From positions 1,178,001 through 1,242,000 of the forward strand of contig CADCSX010000007.1 in the NCBI GenBank assembly GCA_902805475.1: a stretch of DNA of 64,000 nucleotides, given 5' to 3'. A program made the translations under genes and the position numbers. Below are positions 12,278 through 23,174 of this stretch, piece after piece. Each line of letters starts with the position of its first letter. Position 1 is the first letter of the stretch. This DNA comes from Entonaema liquescens (lineage: Eukaryota > Ascomycota > Sordariomycetes > Xylariales > Xylariaceae). The notes beneath the pieces are model-generated. The model had not been told where the DNA came from, searched no databases, and was given only the letters and a program-made list of their open reading frames with translations.

Positions 12278-13437
12278 ATGTCGCGCATAAACCAACCTGG
12301 TATGTAGAATAATAATGTACCTAGGCTGCATTCATCTTTCATCTCCGGCCCTATCTCTTTTTCAATTCTTCATAATATCTTGAACAAATACTAACGTATA
12401 ACAGTATGTACCTAATTAGACCCCTCTTCCCCTCCACCATGTCCCCACGTTCCTGGGGACCGCTCGATATAATTGTGTTCTAGTTATGCTGTAGATATGC
12501 AATACAATACTAATACTCTTGGGTGGAACAGTCAAATCAAATAAAGCTCACGAATGTGTCCCTCGTCCGCCTAAAAAAGGGAAAGAAGCGCTTCGAAATC
12601 GCCTGCTACAAGAACAAAGTCTTAGAATGGCGATCTGGTATCGAAACCGACCTCGACGAGGTTCTACAAATTCCCAATGTCTTCCTTAACGTATCGAAGG
12701 GGCAAACTGCGCCGTCTGCAGATCTTACCAAAGCGTTCGGAAAGGACAAGCCTCTAAACGACATCATCCTCGAGATCCTGAATAAGGGCGAGCTACAAGT
12801 AGGGGAGAAAGAACGCTCGGCGCAGTTGGACAGAGTACATAATGAAGTGATCAGCATAGTTGCAAGTAAACTGGTTGATCCGCGCACGAAGAGAGTCTAT
12901 ACCACCGGTATGATCGAGAAGGCGCTCGATATGTTAAGTTCTCAGGCGCATCAGCAGCAAGGCGATAAGAAGACCTCGGAAGCGGGCAGTGGCGCGGGAA
13001 CACCAGCTACGGGCGACGATGCGGAAGCGAAGCCTAGGACGAAAGATCACAACTGGACGGGTGTAGTCACGACGAAGAGCGCGAAGAGCCAGGCCCTCGA
13101 AGCTATGAAGGCCTTAATCGCGCACCAGCCTATCCCAGTTTCTAGGGCACGAATGCGGCTTAGAATTACGTGCTCAACAAATGTTTTGAAGCAGGCAGTG
13201 AAAGCACCTAAGGGTGGTGATGCGGAAGGAGAGCAGAAATCTCCCGGGACTGTAAAGGACAAGATCCTGAGCTACGTTGAACAGGTCGAAACACAAGATG
13301 TCATGGGATCGGAGTGGGAAGTTGTCGGGTTTGTGGAGCCAGGCGCTTTCAAGGGTCTATCCGATTTCGTGGGGAATGAGACCAAGGGTCAGGGACGTGT
13401 GGAGGTCTTAGATATGGCAGTTACTCATGAGGATTAG
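12278..13437 (+). CDS. SDO1: Ribosome maturation protein Sdo1/SBDS
   Basis: The main exon 12532-13437 encodes SNQIKLTNVSLVRLKKGKK... and continues through the three SBDS domains to ...EVLDMAVTHED. An Ala/Gly/Thr-rich linker (QQQGDKKTSEAGSGAGT) is inserted before domain 2. The expected N-terminus MSRINQP is at 12278-12298, right before a GTATGT donor (12300), and the acceptor ends at 12531 after TACTAAT. The phases disagree by one: exon 1 ends with an extra G at 12299 while exon 2 begins on a codon boundary. One G fewer in the GG at 12299-12300 would give the exact family N-terminus. Sdo1 releases Tif6 from late 60S precursors with Efl1 and is essential in yeast, so I favour an assembly indel or an unusual splice over loss. 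Confidence 0.9.
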
Positions 13438-13823
13438 AGTCCTACCTCGTAGCACTTATAGATAACCAACTTAACGAGCATGTGAAATGTCTTGGGAGCA
13501 CAGCATAGGAATAGGTCTGATATTGGCATAGAAAAAAAAGCATGATTACTTACGAAGGGTTGATACCTTACTGAATTATCCGTACCTGGGGTATACACAC
13601 GTGCTAGTCACATATCGAAGAATTAAAGGGTGTTGGTCACAATGATGCCTCTTTATTCTCTAGAGTACACCTATGACTTGCCGAAACCGATGAGCAAAGT
13701 CCCCAATTCGCAAAGTAATTCATAGAAACGTTTTGATGCAGTAATTTCAGTCCAGCCTTCACGCCTGTCCATCCGCAATGAATGACCTGAACCAATGAAA
13801 CCATGCCTCCACCGCTAAGACCC
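13438..13823. other. Intergenic region between convergent genes
   Basis: Sdo1 (+) and uS13 (-) converge here, so the stretch holds two 3' UTRs. No other feature seen. Confidence 0.5.
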
Positions 13824-14510
13824 TTAACCACCCTTCTTCTTGGAGACACCAACAGTCCGGCCGCGACGACCGGTGGTCTTGGTGTGCTGACCGCGGACAC
13901 GGAGGCCCCAGTAGTGTCGGAGACCACGGTGGGCGCGGATCTTCTTTAGGCGCTCGAGATCTTCACGGAGCTTGGAGTCGACACCGTTCGCTAGGATCTG
14001 CGCGCTCTTGCCATCGGTGATGTCGCGCTGTCTGTTGAGGAACCAGGCGGGGATCTTGTACTGGGTAGGGTTCTGGAGGATGGTGACAATTCGCTCAAGT
14101 TCTTCCGAGGTAAGTTCACCGGCACTGTTATGATATCGCATTAGTCTACAACTCGTTATCGCCTCGTCTGAACCAAGTGCTATCCATACCGCTTGTTTAG
14201 GTCGACATCGGCCTTCTTGCAGACCAAGTTGGAGTATCGTCGACCAACACCCTTGATTCGGGTCATGGCGTACATAACCTTCTCCTTTCCATCGACGTTC
14301 GTGTTGAGGAGACGCAAGATCTATTAGGGCTCTAGTTAGCTAAGATTGTTTCCCTTCGTTATCGCGAAATGGTGGTATGATTGAATCGAGAGCATTCGCG
14401 CGTAGCTTTCGGTTCGAATAGAAAGATGGGAATGTAATATTAGACGCGCAGATTGAATAGGATTTACTTACGAACTGGAAGTTCGTCTTCTCGCCTGAGA
14501 CGAGCGACAT
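13824..14510 (-). CDS. rps18: 40S ribosomal protein S18 (uS13)
   Basis: Three exons: 14510-14472 (MSLVSGEKTNFQF), 14320-14190 and 14125-13824, with introns of 151 and 64 bp and consistent phases. The protein reads through the uS13 core (GVGRRYSNLVCKKADVDLNKR, ANGVDSKLREDLERLKKIRAHRGLRHYWGLRVRGQHTKT as shorter recognisable blocks) and ends in the basic GRRGRTVGVSKKKGG. The length of 156 aa is normal. It sits in the head of the small subunit. A first intron close to the start codon is typical of fungal ribosomal protein genes. Confidence 0.97.
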
Positions 14511-15505
14511 GATGGGCAACTGTGTTGTTGGGGTGGTTGCCTTGATGTCGTTCAGATGTGTATCTTGAGTTTGATAGAAGAAGGAATCGAAGGTTTGATT
14601 TTTCTGGTAGGCTCGCTTAATTAGGGTACAGGCAGAAAAGATTGGGCGGGGCTAGGGGATTTCGATTTGTGCAAGCTGGTATCCGCTTTTAACGGATTTT
14701 CCAAAGGCCGGATTGACTGTGCACAGCGGGACCATCCGACTTTCTCCCGCATAGATGGAAATTTCTAAGGAGCCATTTAAATCAATAAAAACTTCTCTCT
14801 TAAAATCACTACCTAATTCACTTTATAGAATCGCGATGTTCTCAGAGAATAGACATCTTGGTTCCGTGTTTTATGCTTTCCAAAACTCATATCTATGAGA
14901 CTCGCGATAAGTATTGCCTTCAAGCAAAGTATCTACCTAGGTACCTATTCTTCATTCAGAAGTAGAAGACCTAAGGTTCGTGATATCTGCACCATATCAA
15001 CATCCGCCCAAGTATCATGTCTCACTTTAACATCTATCACAAGATTCTCACTAAGCAGTGTTGACTAAGCAGTGTTGACTAAGCAGTGTTGAGTTTGCTC
15101 AGTTACCAGAAACAAGTATCTTGGGTTTTCGCGAGGCAGTCGAGATTTCGGCCTGATATTTGCTGCTCTTTTAAATGTAACTATATGGCCAGTGATGAAC
15201 GATTTTACACAGTCTATGAGGATCTCTCCAATGAGTTTATCAAAACACTGAAAATTCTGAGGCCTTAATAACTCTAACCAGCAGTTATTTATACATATTA
15301 CCATGTTTGTGTACCATGCGGAATATAACCAATTATATCCGTCTTTTTACGAATTTGCTAATCAATGATTCCGACCTAACCTCCCAATGTAAGTACATTT
15401 CCTAACGCCAGCTGATGCACAAATCCCTCTAGGTATCATTACATTCGTCGTATCGTAAAGCTCAAACCCGTATCCTCCCGCCATCTGCTATGTGCCATTA
15501 AAACC
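14511..15505. other. Intergenic region with a short tandem repeat
   Basis: Promoter side of the uS13 gene, one TACCTAGGTA copy (14934-14943) and a 3x14-bp tandem repeat. The small open frames here are not supportable. Confidence 0.5.
15050..15091. repeat. Tandem repeat, 3 x 14 bp
   Basis: Three exact copies of ACTAAGCAGTGTTG in a row. It is non-coding, with no known role. Confidence 0.9.
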
Positions 15506-15994
15506 CTAGTTCCCCTCTGTTCGATATGCCTGTTGCTCCTCTCGCGGGTCTTCCCGAGGTGGCTCTTGGACCAAGACACTGTTAAATCGAGGACGTGACT
15601 CTATTGGATCAGAGCCCGGGGGTATATGACCGTGGTCGACACTGGTATTCCTCGAAGCACTCGGGCTGATGCCGCTAGTACTGCTTCGACCACCATGACT
15701 TGACTTCCTCCTCCTCCCAAAGTTCCATTCGAAGGCATTCAGTATCTTCTGGTGTTCTAGATTCTGCTGGGTGAACGGTTTATTTAGATGGGAAAACTCA
15801 TCCCGCTCTTCCGACTTCTTGGATTTATGGGATCTGAAGCCTCCAGTCAGGGTTCGTAGTAGGCGAGATTGCGATTTTGAAGGATCTTGAGTTTCGTTGT
15901 CGGTTGGTGTTGTAGTGCCGTTTGAGCGATTGCCACGGGAACTTGCAGAAGATGGCTTCCTGCTGGTAGGGAACGTCCATCTTCCCAGCGCCAT
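15506..15994 (-). CDS. Small Ser/Arg-rich hypothetical protein
   Basis: Single exon of 162 aa starting MALGRWTFPTSRKPSS. It is low in complexity, rich in Ser, Arg, Thr and Pro, and has no signal peptide or membrane segment. The middle has a more ordered patch (FTQQNLEHQKILNAFEWNFGRRRKS) that looks like the conserved core of a fungal-specific family. I do not recognise a function. The compact single-exon layout and the non-random composition support a real gene. Confidence 0.6.
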   Translation of the reverse strand: MALGRWTFPTSRKPSSASSRGNRSNGTTTPTDNETQDPSKSQSRLLRTLTGGFRSHKSKKSEERDEFSHLNKPFTQQNLEHQKILNAFEWNFGRRRKSSHGGRSSTSGISPSASRNTSVDHGHIPPGSDPIESRPRFNSVLVQEPPREDPREEQQAYRTEGN

Positions 15995-17061
15995 TGTGTT
16001 ACAAGTACCACGATGGCTGTTGAGAACTTGTAGGGTATATGATAACTGTGATCAATGGCACGCACGTATTATGACTACTTGAGTTTCGATAGCACAGCAG
16101 TGATGAGAGATATACCGCCGCCTTAGAAAGTAAAGAATATGAAATGCCGCGTTGATTAACAGAAAATGAGAGGTCTAATAAGTAACAAACTGAGCGGTTT
16201 TCATTATTCTCGACTTTATCAATGACGGATTAGCCTTACATAGATGGCGCAACGGTGGTTACACTTACCACCCATCACATTATAATGGGGCTATGTGTAT
16301 ACCATATGTATAAGTACGGATTACCATATGTATCTCTAGTCATCTCTAGTCGATATCGCGGGGTCGCCGGGGTCTAAGATCTTCCAGATGTGCGTGACCC
16401 CATGCTATCGAGACGTCATTCAACCCGAGAAAGAAAGACGCCGAGACCACCATACACACCAGTAAATCTGCTAAGCCATCTTAGAGCCTTTATAGGCCTA
16501 TGATCCCCGTCTTGGACCCTACAAATACAGCGTGATGGGTTGGTCTCGAATGTCTTGTGAGTCTTATTATAGTCGCATCGGTCGCCTTATTAGTTGTTAG
16601 AGAAACTAATACGTACATTCATTCCTTTGTTATACCCCAGAATACCCCAAGGATCAGCATGTATACCATTGTACTCGGTGTCTATGGCCATCCAGTAGGA
16701 ACTTCACTTTTTTCTTCTTGGTGGCAACATCGGCCTCAACCGATAAACCCGACCTTTGTTTAGTCTAAGACATCCCGTTGATTATTTAGCAGTGATATTT
16801 GGAGGTTAGTGTTATACCTATATGGATACCCCCAACGCCTAACTATGTTTCCCCGAGAGAATTTGAACTCGTAGGCATTCTTTTCAAAATTCCCGCCCCC
16901 TCCCCCAAGGATTCAACCTAAGGCTTTAAGATCGCTTCGGTGTTTTTCATGAGCCACTCTAAGATAGGCGATTTATACCCCATGTCCTAATACTTATATT
17001 AATATTGATATGCTTATTGGCTTTTGGACACTGTAAAATAGATTTATTACGACTGCAGCTC
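15995..17061. other. Intergenic region
   Basis: About 1.1 kb. An open frame at 16557-16763 has no coding character. Near 16850 there is a T-arm-like string, but no complete tRNA can be folded. Confidence 0.5.
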
Positions 17062-17856
17062 TTATAACTTTTCTTTAGTGGAACGGAGGTTGATGATATT
17101 ACCATCGTCATCAACCTCCATAACGCAGCAGATGAATGTATCCTTAAGTGCGCCAAGACGATACTTATGATTAACATCTTGATACTCCTTATTCGCCGCC
17201 ATAGAAGCAAAGTGTTGGACGGATGGATAGTGCACGAATGCGATTTCTTCCCACCCGTCCTTCTGACCCTGGCCACCTACTACCCTCCCAACAATCTTGA
17301 CTCGTCCACCATGTCTGGTGCCGACCTTGGCCGAAAACTCGGTGCCATATTGCTTATATTGGTCCTTCTTGTCGGGTATGAATGCAAGTAAGTTTAGCAT
17401 TGAGACCGGGTGTTCCTTCATCGAAGTTGGTAGAGCAGCAATCCAGTCGTTTAACTCAGGGCTCATTTCAAGGTTTTGTGATGTCAATGATGGTTCGATA
17501 GTATGTATCTCTGGAGATTTAACAGAGCCGGGCGACGGGTGTAGCAGCTCCGCGTTCATGGCTGCATAATTCGATATAACTTTAGATGAGACACCACTCG
17601 ATGCGCTCCAAATTGCATCAATATCTAGCTGTGCTTCGTGCGGAATAGAATCGCCCTCCTCCAAGAGCAGAAGGAGATCCCAGTGGATATTCCTGCCTAG
17701 AAGGTGACCGATTGATATCTGCGTCGGCAAGATCATCCATCGAATGAACCGGGCCTGTACAACGGGCTTGATGCCGCTCCGACGGAGCTTGGCGAGAAGT
17801 GAACCGACCGAAGTGCCGTTCTTGAGCGAGACGAGTTGTAAATGACAAAGAACCAT
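17062..17856 (-). CDS. DUF1330-like dimeric alpha/beta-barrel protein
   Basis: Single exon of 264 aa. The C-terminal half (about residues 145-255) carries MLNLLAF...YGTEFSAKVGTRHGGRVKIVGRVVGG...EEIAFVHYPSVQHFASMAANKEY. This is the typical pattern of the DUF1330/ABM-like ferredoxin fold, in which His/Tyr/Ser near VHYPS line the pocket. The N-terminal half looks like a diverged second copy of the fold (RWMILPTQISIGHLLGR, LDIDAIWSASSG). The substrate is unknown. The start is the first ATG in frame and an upstream exon cannot be excluded. Confidence 0.7.
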   Translation of the reverse strand: MVLCHLQLVSLKNGTSVGSLLAKLRRSGIKPVVQARFIRWMILPTQISIGHLLGRNIHWDLLLLLEEGDSIPHEAQLDIDAIWSASSGVSSKVISNYAAMNAELLHPSPGSVKSPEIHTIEPSLTSQNLEMSPELNDWIAALPTSMKEHPVSMLNLLAFIPDKKDQYKQYGTEFSAKVGTRHGGRVKIVGRVVGGQGQKDGWEEIAFVHYPSVQHFASMAANKEYQDVNHKYRLGALKDTFICCVMEVDDDGNIINLRSTKEKL

Positions 17857-18452
17857 TTTTTCGGATAACCCCTATTGTTTTGTCGGAATTTCTGAGCGAT
17901 GGTTGGTAATGATCATTCTTAAGGATAAAATAAATGAAGCACAATGATAGCTTCCTTGAATTATGTATATCGACGTCGGTACATCGCTGCGCAATTTAGC
18001 TGGGCCTCTTCATTTGACCCGAGGTTGGCTGAAAAGGGTAAAGAGATCCTTTACCCCTCTAGCATCTCCCTGATTTCTCCAATCATCCTATCTAGTTTGT
18101 CTCCGTTCAAATATTAGATACTCCTTTAAGAGCTTACGGTCTGAAGTAATACTATATTAGGCAATCTCAGTATTGGGTCGGGGGCTTGAAATCTTCATCT
18201 GCATAATCCATTTCTACTTAAAGACATGGAAACTTAGGACCTTAGGTATTGCTAGTAGGAAGGCTTGGATTAAGCGCAATCCCCTTTAGACTTGTCTCTA
18301 TTCGCCTCAAACGTCCATCTCTATGGCTCAGTTGAACTTATCACTGAACCTCTAAACCCGGAGAGCAATGTCTCGGTCTCTCCATGTCTGTGCATCTGGG
18401 TATCTAAATACAAATAACGTGCCGATAGCCACGGAATATCTTTCGCTCTGAC
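17857..18452. other. Intergenic region
   Basis: No gene recognised. Confidence 0.5.
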
Positions 18453-19431
18453 CTATGCGACTCCGGCCACGACGTTCACCTCTTGCTTCTGCTTTACAAT
18501 AGAAACGTCGCCTTTCACAACAGTGACCTTTTCAAACGACGTGAATAGTTGGGAGCCCAAATTGGCAAAAGCGTTGCCGTTGGACTTGTAGAAGCCACAG
18601 TCCTCGAGGAAAGTATCCGTGCTTTCGACGAATAAGTCATCCTGGCCTGGCAAGATAATAGCAGCCGGGTCGACGAAGACAAGATCGATCTCTGGTGCCT
18701 TGGCACCAATAGGCAGAATCAGACTCTGGTTCGCTTTTCCATATGGCGCCGCCGGATCAGCGCCTACGAGGGCGGGTGCAGCTGTTGGCTGGGTGACCGC
18801 GCTGGCTGCTTGGACACCTCCAAGATCGGCTGTCTTCGATGCGCCGACCGTCATGGTTTGCGCGTCCGAGACCATGACCATGATCTGGTTCTCAGGTTTG
18901 CCGTTGTCAGCAACCACCTGGTTTACCATATACCTCTTCTGTCCGCCCTTCTCGGCTCGAGCATCGATCAAGGTCGAGACCGTAACTATTATAGTGTTCT
19001 AGTCACTTGTTAGCAATAGGACATATCGAACTTAGTATCATATGTCAACTCACTACTTGCGAGAAGCGAGCCTTAAAATGGTTGACCCGAATATTGTTCT
19101 TGACATCCTCTAACTGAGTTATCAAGGCAACCTCCGCTTGAACAAGCTGAGCAAATTGCTGCTCGGCTAGCTTTTGCAGAGCGTCTAACTCTTCCTTATT
19201 ATCTTCGACGATAACAATATTTGTCTCTTGTACTATCTGTTCGATCGTAAGAGGAGCTCGTCGTGACCTCCACTTCAACCCCCGCTTGGATGGTGAGACA
19301 AGTGACTCGTCAGTTGGTGCTAAACATAATGTTAGTTGGAAGGAGGTGTATAGATAGGGGCAATATATCTAACCTGATGCAACAAGTGACGAAAGACCCA
19401 ACAGGGCGGCGCAAGCACTCCCAAAGAACAT
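18453..19431 (-). CDS. Secreted protein of unknown function
   Basis: Three exons with consistent phases: 19431-19374, 19319-19054 and 18998-18453; introns are 54 and 55 bp, each with an ACTAAC or GCTAAC-type branch site. The start gives a clear signal peptide (MFFGSACAALLGLSSLVASG). A basic stretch (SPSKRGLKWRSRRAP) could be a propeptide cleavage site. A helical segment rich in Glu, Gln and Leu (EELDALQKLAEQQFAQLVQAE) follows, then a beta-rich C-terminal half. There are few Cys and no membrane anchor. I estimate 289 aa. I do not recognise the family. It is probably extracellular or cell-wall associated. Confidence 0.8.
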
Positions 19432-20592
19432 GATGTTAATTTGGCTTTCCAGAAGCAAGAATGAACGAATAAATGGATAAAAGTCTTTCAAAGGACTGTG
19501 GTAAGTTGGTATTATGTGCAAAGAACGGAATCAAGAATACAGCCTCTAGGGCGTCGCGAAGAAAAGAACGGAAGGTAAAGTAACGCTGATGATCTACCAG
19601 GACACGATCATAGGAGTGTTCCTAAGGCGATCTCATTCTATGCAAAGGAAATCATTCTCTATATATATTTTCTACCTAGACGGTGATCTAACATTGCCTA
19701 TACTCATGGTGATGCCCGTCGTTCCCTTTCCCCTTCGGATGGTCGACCATCCGGTCAATCCTCAAAGCGCCAAGGACGTCGAGTAGTCCCATGTCACTAA
19801 CACCATAATTCGCAACATGATTCGTCCGACTTCAGGTGAGGCTCTTACTCTAAGGCGATAGCCGAGCCGTTGATCTAGACTTGGCTACTGGAGCTTATTT
19901 TAAATAAGCGTTAGGAACTTAGCGCCGGTATGGCATACGTCCGGTTACCTGGGGATATCGGGGGCTCAGCTGTCATCCCGGATTAATGTAAGAGATTAAC
20001 TGAAGAGATGACAGGTATCGAAGTACCCAATGGTATAATCTTCAAAGAGCCAATTAGGGAACATCTTAATCCCCGGTCTATGCGGATGATCCTGGCGCGG
20101 CACATGGGGGTTACGTTTTTCGAGACCTAGACGAAACGTCACTCGTCTTAGGAGAGGTTATCAGGAGTTCCCGTAGCAACCTAACACGGGAAACGGCAAC
20201 TTTAACTAGGTATTTAATCAACTAGTAATAGGTAGTGTTATCATCTGAAAAAAATATGGTGCTATCCTATTAGCTTTACGAAATAGTTCCCTGAATGGGC
20301 ATGTGGAGTCGCGGATCTACATAGTAGCTATGTTCATAATGTCATAAAGAGCATCAATATTTTGAACCCCATTACCTGGCACAACAAGTAAAGTCGCATC
20401 TTATATTAATGAATCGATCTACTATGGGACGAATTATCTATGTTTGTTTTGACATTTGCTTGAGACTATATATGGGCTTAACGGCACTAGGCTCATAGGT
20501 GAGCTGATGACGATCCCTAATATAAATATTCCATAATATGCAATGTACTCCCATCATACACTAACTTAATCTTCGCAGTCGTTTTAATGCTC
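19432..20592. other. Intergenic region
   Basis: About 1.2 kb with no supportable coding or RNA feature. Confidence 0.5.
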
Positions 20593-22369
20593 TTAGTGGA
20601 CGAACCGAAAATCAAGCCTCTGCATTCCCTCATCCTTCGTTGTCAGGATGTAGTTTTCCTGCTCCTCCTGCGTCATTGAATTCCATTTCCTATCACGTAT
20701 CTTATTTCGCCAGATGTAAAACGCCTTTACGAAGTAGAATAGAACGATATTGAAAACCGTAATACCCAAGAGGACCCGGTTTCCGCGTCGATACAGGGGT
20801 TGGTCGTCATCGCGATAGATGTTGCTTGCGATGATGTTTCCGCTCTGTACAAACATATTGTAGAGCGCTGCCGAGACTGCGCGCGTTCGTACCGTGTTGC
20901 TGTTCTTCGCGTTCCAACTGACGAGGATGGCGTGGCAATAGGGATAGCTTAGAAGTCCTGTTAATAGGGCATATCGCACCCAGGGAGAGGCGTCCTGCGG
21001 CAGGAGTACTAGTGCAAGTACCCATGGGAATATCCAGATGTTGGAGCTAGACGACATGATTGATCGCTCGTCGACGCGCCGCGAAACCCACGTTACGATG
21101 AGGAGGTTGACGGCAAATAGGAACTGTGATGGTATTGCGAGGAGGTTGGCTTCAAATACCGAGAACCCAATTTGCCGCAGGATGTACGACAGGTAGTTTG
21201 CTGGCGGCGCAGGTGGAATATACGTCGTAAGGCCAATGATATACAACGGCCACATTTCCCAATCCTTTACGGCCTTGAAGAGTAGAGTAGGACCGACAGC
21301 TTGCCTGTTGTTCATGTCTCCCTTGCTCGGATCGTCGCGGAGGAGCCGGTTGACTAAGATATGTTCTTCGTGGTCACTGAACCATCCGTCCTTACCTCGA
21401 AACCAATGTCGCGTCTGAGTAGGTCCGGGTGGCATTAGACCCCAAGAGAAGATTCCTATGAGTAGAGTTATCAACCCTTCGATGAGAAATAGCCATTGCC
21501 AACCGCTCCATCCATTAATCCCACGCATCTGAAGAATCCCGGCGGCTAGCAGTGAACCAACGATATTTACTGTGCTAAGAGCAGTCCAAAACCAGGCGAG
21601 GCGAAGGGGAAGTTCCCGGCTCTTGTAGAAATACGTGAGCCAGAGGACTATATCTGGGATAAATCCTCCCATCAGCAAGCCCAGAAGGGCCTTGATGGCG
21701 TAGAAACCGGCTCTGTTCTTGAGGAACGCCTGCGATAGCGCAACAATGGACCATCCTACCATAATCGTAGGGATCCAGACATCGGCCCCGAGCTTCTTGC
21801 TAATCAACCCGCTGGGCAGCTCTGCAGCAAGGAAGCAAGCAAGAAATATAGTCTGTCCATAGTTGTAATCGTTTGTGTTCATGCCTACAAGCCTAGTTAA
21901 CCTTTGCCAATCTTTACGATAGCTCTGACTTTCATGTGATTATCTTATACATGAGAGACGTGGGTGACACAAAAAACAACTTACCAATTTCAGCCAGCAT
22001 ATTGTCCGAAATAGCTCTATTGATATTCCTCCTGTGCATATCGAGCGCACAGAACATTAGCCAAGCCCAGACCATGATCCTAGCATCGATCTTTCTCACC
22101 AGCCGCCGCTCCTCCTCCGCCGTCCACTTGTACTCCGGATCAAAGCGGTGCCGATTCTCATAGCGGGCCTTCTCGTACTTGGCACGCCAATATTCGGCTA
22201 CCGACGGGTCTGAGAATACATGGTCACCGGTTGAGCCGTATTCATCGCCTTCGGATGCTGTTTTTGACGTGTGACCGCGGTCAGCTGTGTCCTGGACCGT
22301 AATTTCTTTCGCTTCCGGACCCGGATCGGGGTCCGAGACATCGACCTTTTCCCGTGACTCGCCCGCCAT
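20593..22369 (-). CDS. MFS permease, Dal5/allantoate-permease (anion:cation symporter) family
   Basis: Exon 1 is 22369-21985, intron 21984-21885 (100 bp, GTAAGT...TTGTAG), exon 2 21884-20593; about 558 aa. A long acidic cytosolic N-terminus (about 95 residues) precedes RRLVRKIDARIMVWAWLMF, the usual entry to TM1 in this family. About twelve membrane segments follow, with the FLAAELPSGLISKKLG block, MGGFIPDIVLW and the DHEEHILVNRLLRDDPSKGDMNNRQ central loop characteristic of Dal5-type carriers. The likely substrates are small organic anions, ureides or vitamins, taken up at the plasma membrane. The exact substrate cannot be read from sequence. Confidence 0.92.
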
Positions 22370-23174
22370 AGCTTGCTTCTATGTACACAAGTTCACGATG
22401 ACGTTAAGCATCTGAAGCTTATAAAGTGAGGAGTAAAGTTGTAAGACCGGAAACTTTAATAACCGGCCGACACTTTAATTAACCTGCCCTCTGTTGTAAA
22501 AGGCCTTCATCGGTATTCGTGCCTACACAAATTAACACTGCCATTTTTCTTGGTTCGGTAAAGCAATTTATATGATCAGGCGTTTCGCCGAAGAATCACT
22601 CCGACGTAGTACCTGATAACCACTTCTGCGATCACGTCATGTACACGGACGAAGACTGGTTGCTGCAACCTTATCTATTGCGCCATACCAGGGGTAGGTT
22701 GTGCAACTCCCCACTGCAGTTGCAAAAAGCTTCAGTCTCATTAGAATCCTTGCATTAAAGTCTAATAATTCGAGAGGCTTTTTTCTGTTTTCGGTGTTAC
22801 GTCAGAATTTGTGAACATGTGGCAGAGAGTCTTGTGATTTCACTCTCCGCTCCGGGTGTCATAAACTCGGCTCCGGTTCGATTATGGCGACGGACCAGGT
22901 CCTTCCCGTTAGACCGGCTTAGCCGAACTAGTCCTCGATTAGCGTAGCTGACGGTATATTTGAAGAATTTCATCATTCTTAGTCGGAGACAAGACCCAAT
23001 AGTTTGACGTAGATTCATGAGGATATACTTGAAAATTCACTAATAATATATATAGTCATGTGTAAGTTTGTTGAAATTATTTGTTAAGATAATAATCTAT
23101 TACCCACTGCTTAAGGCTCTATAAGGCGTTGGAAGTGCATGAGGCGCCGTGATATGTTCCCCGTTAATAATTCA
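22370..23174. other. Intergenic region
   Basis: Upstream region of the permease and 3' side of the A49 gene. A 73-codon open frame at 22797-23018 is not convincing. Confidence 0.5.

Noticed and set aside
16840..16930. T-arm-like string suggesting a tRNA
   Set aside because: No matching D arm, anticodon arm or acceptor stem can be formed.
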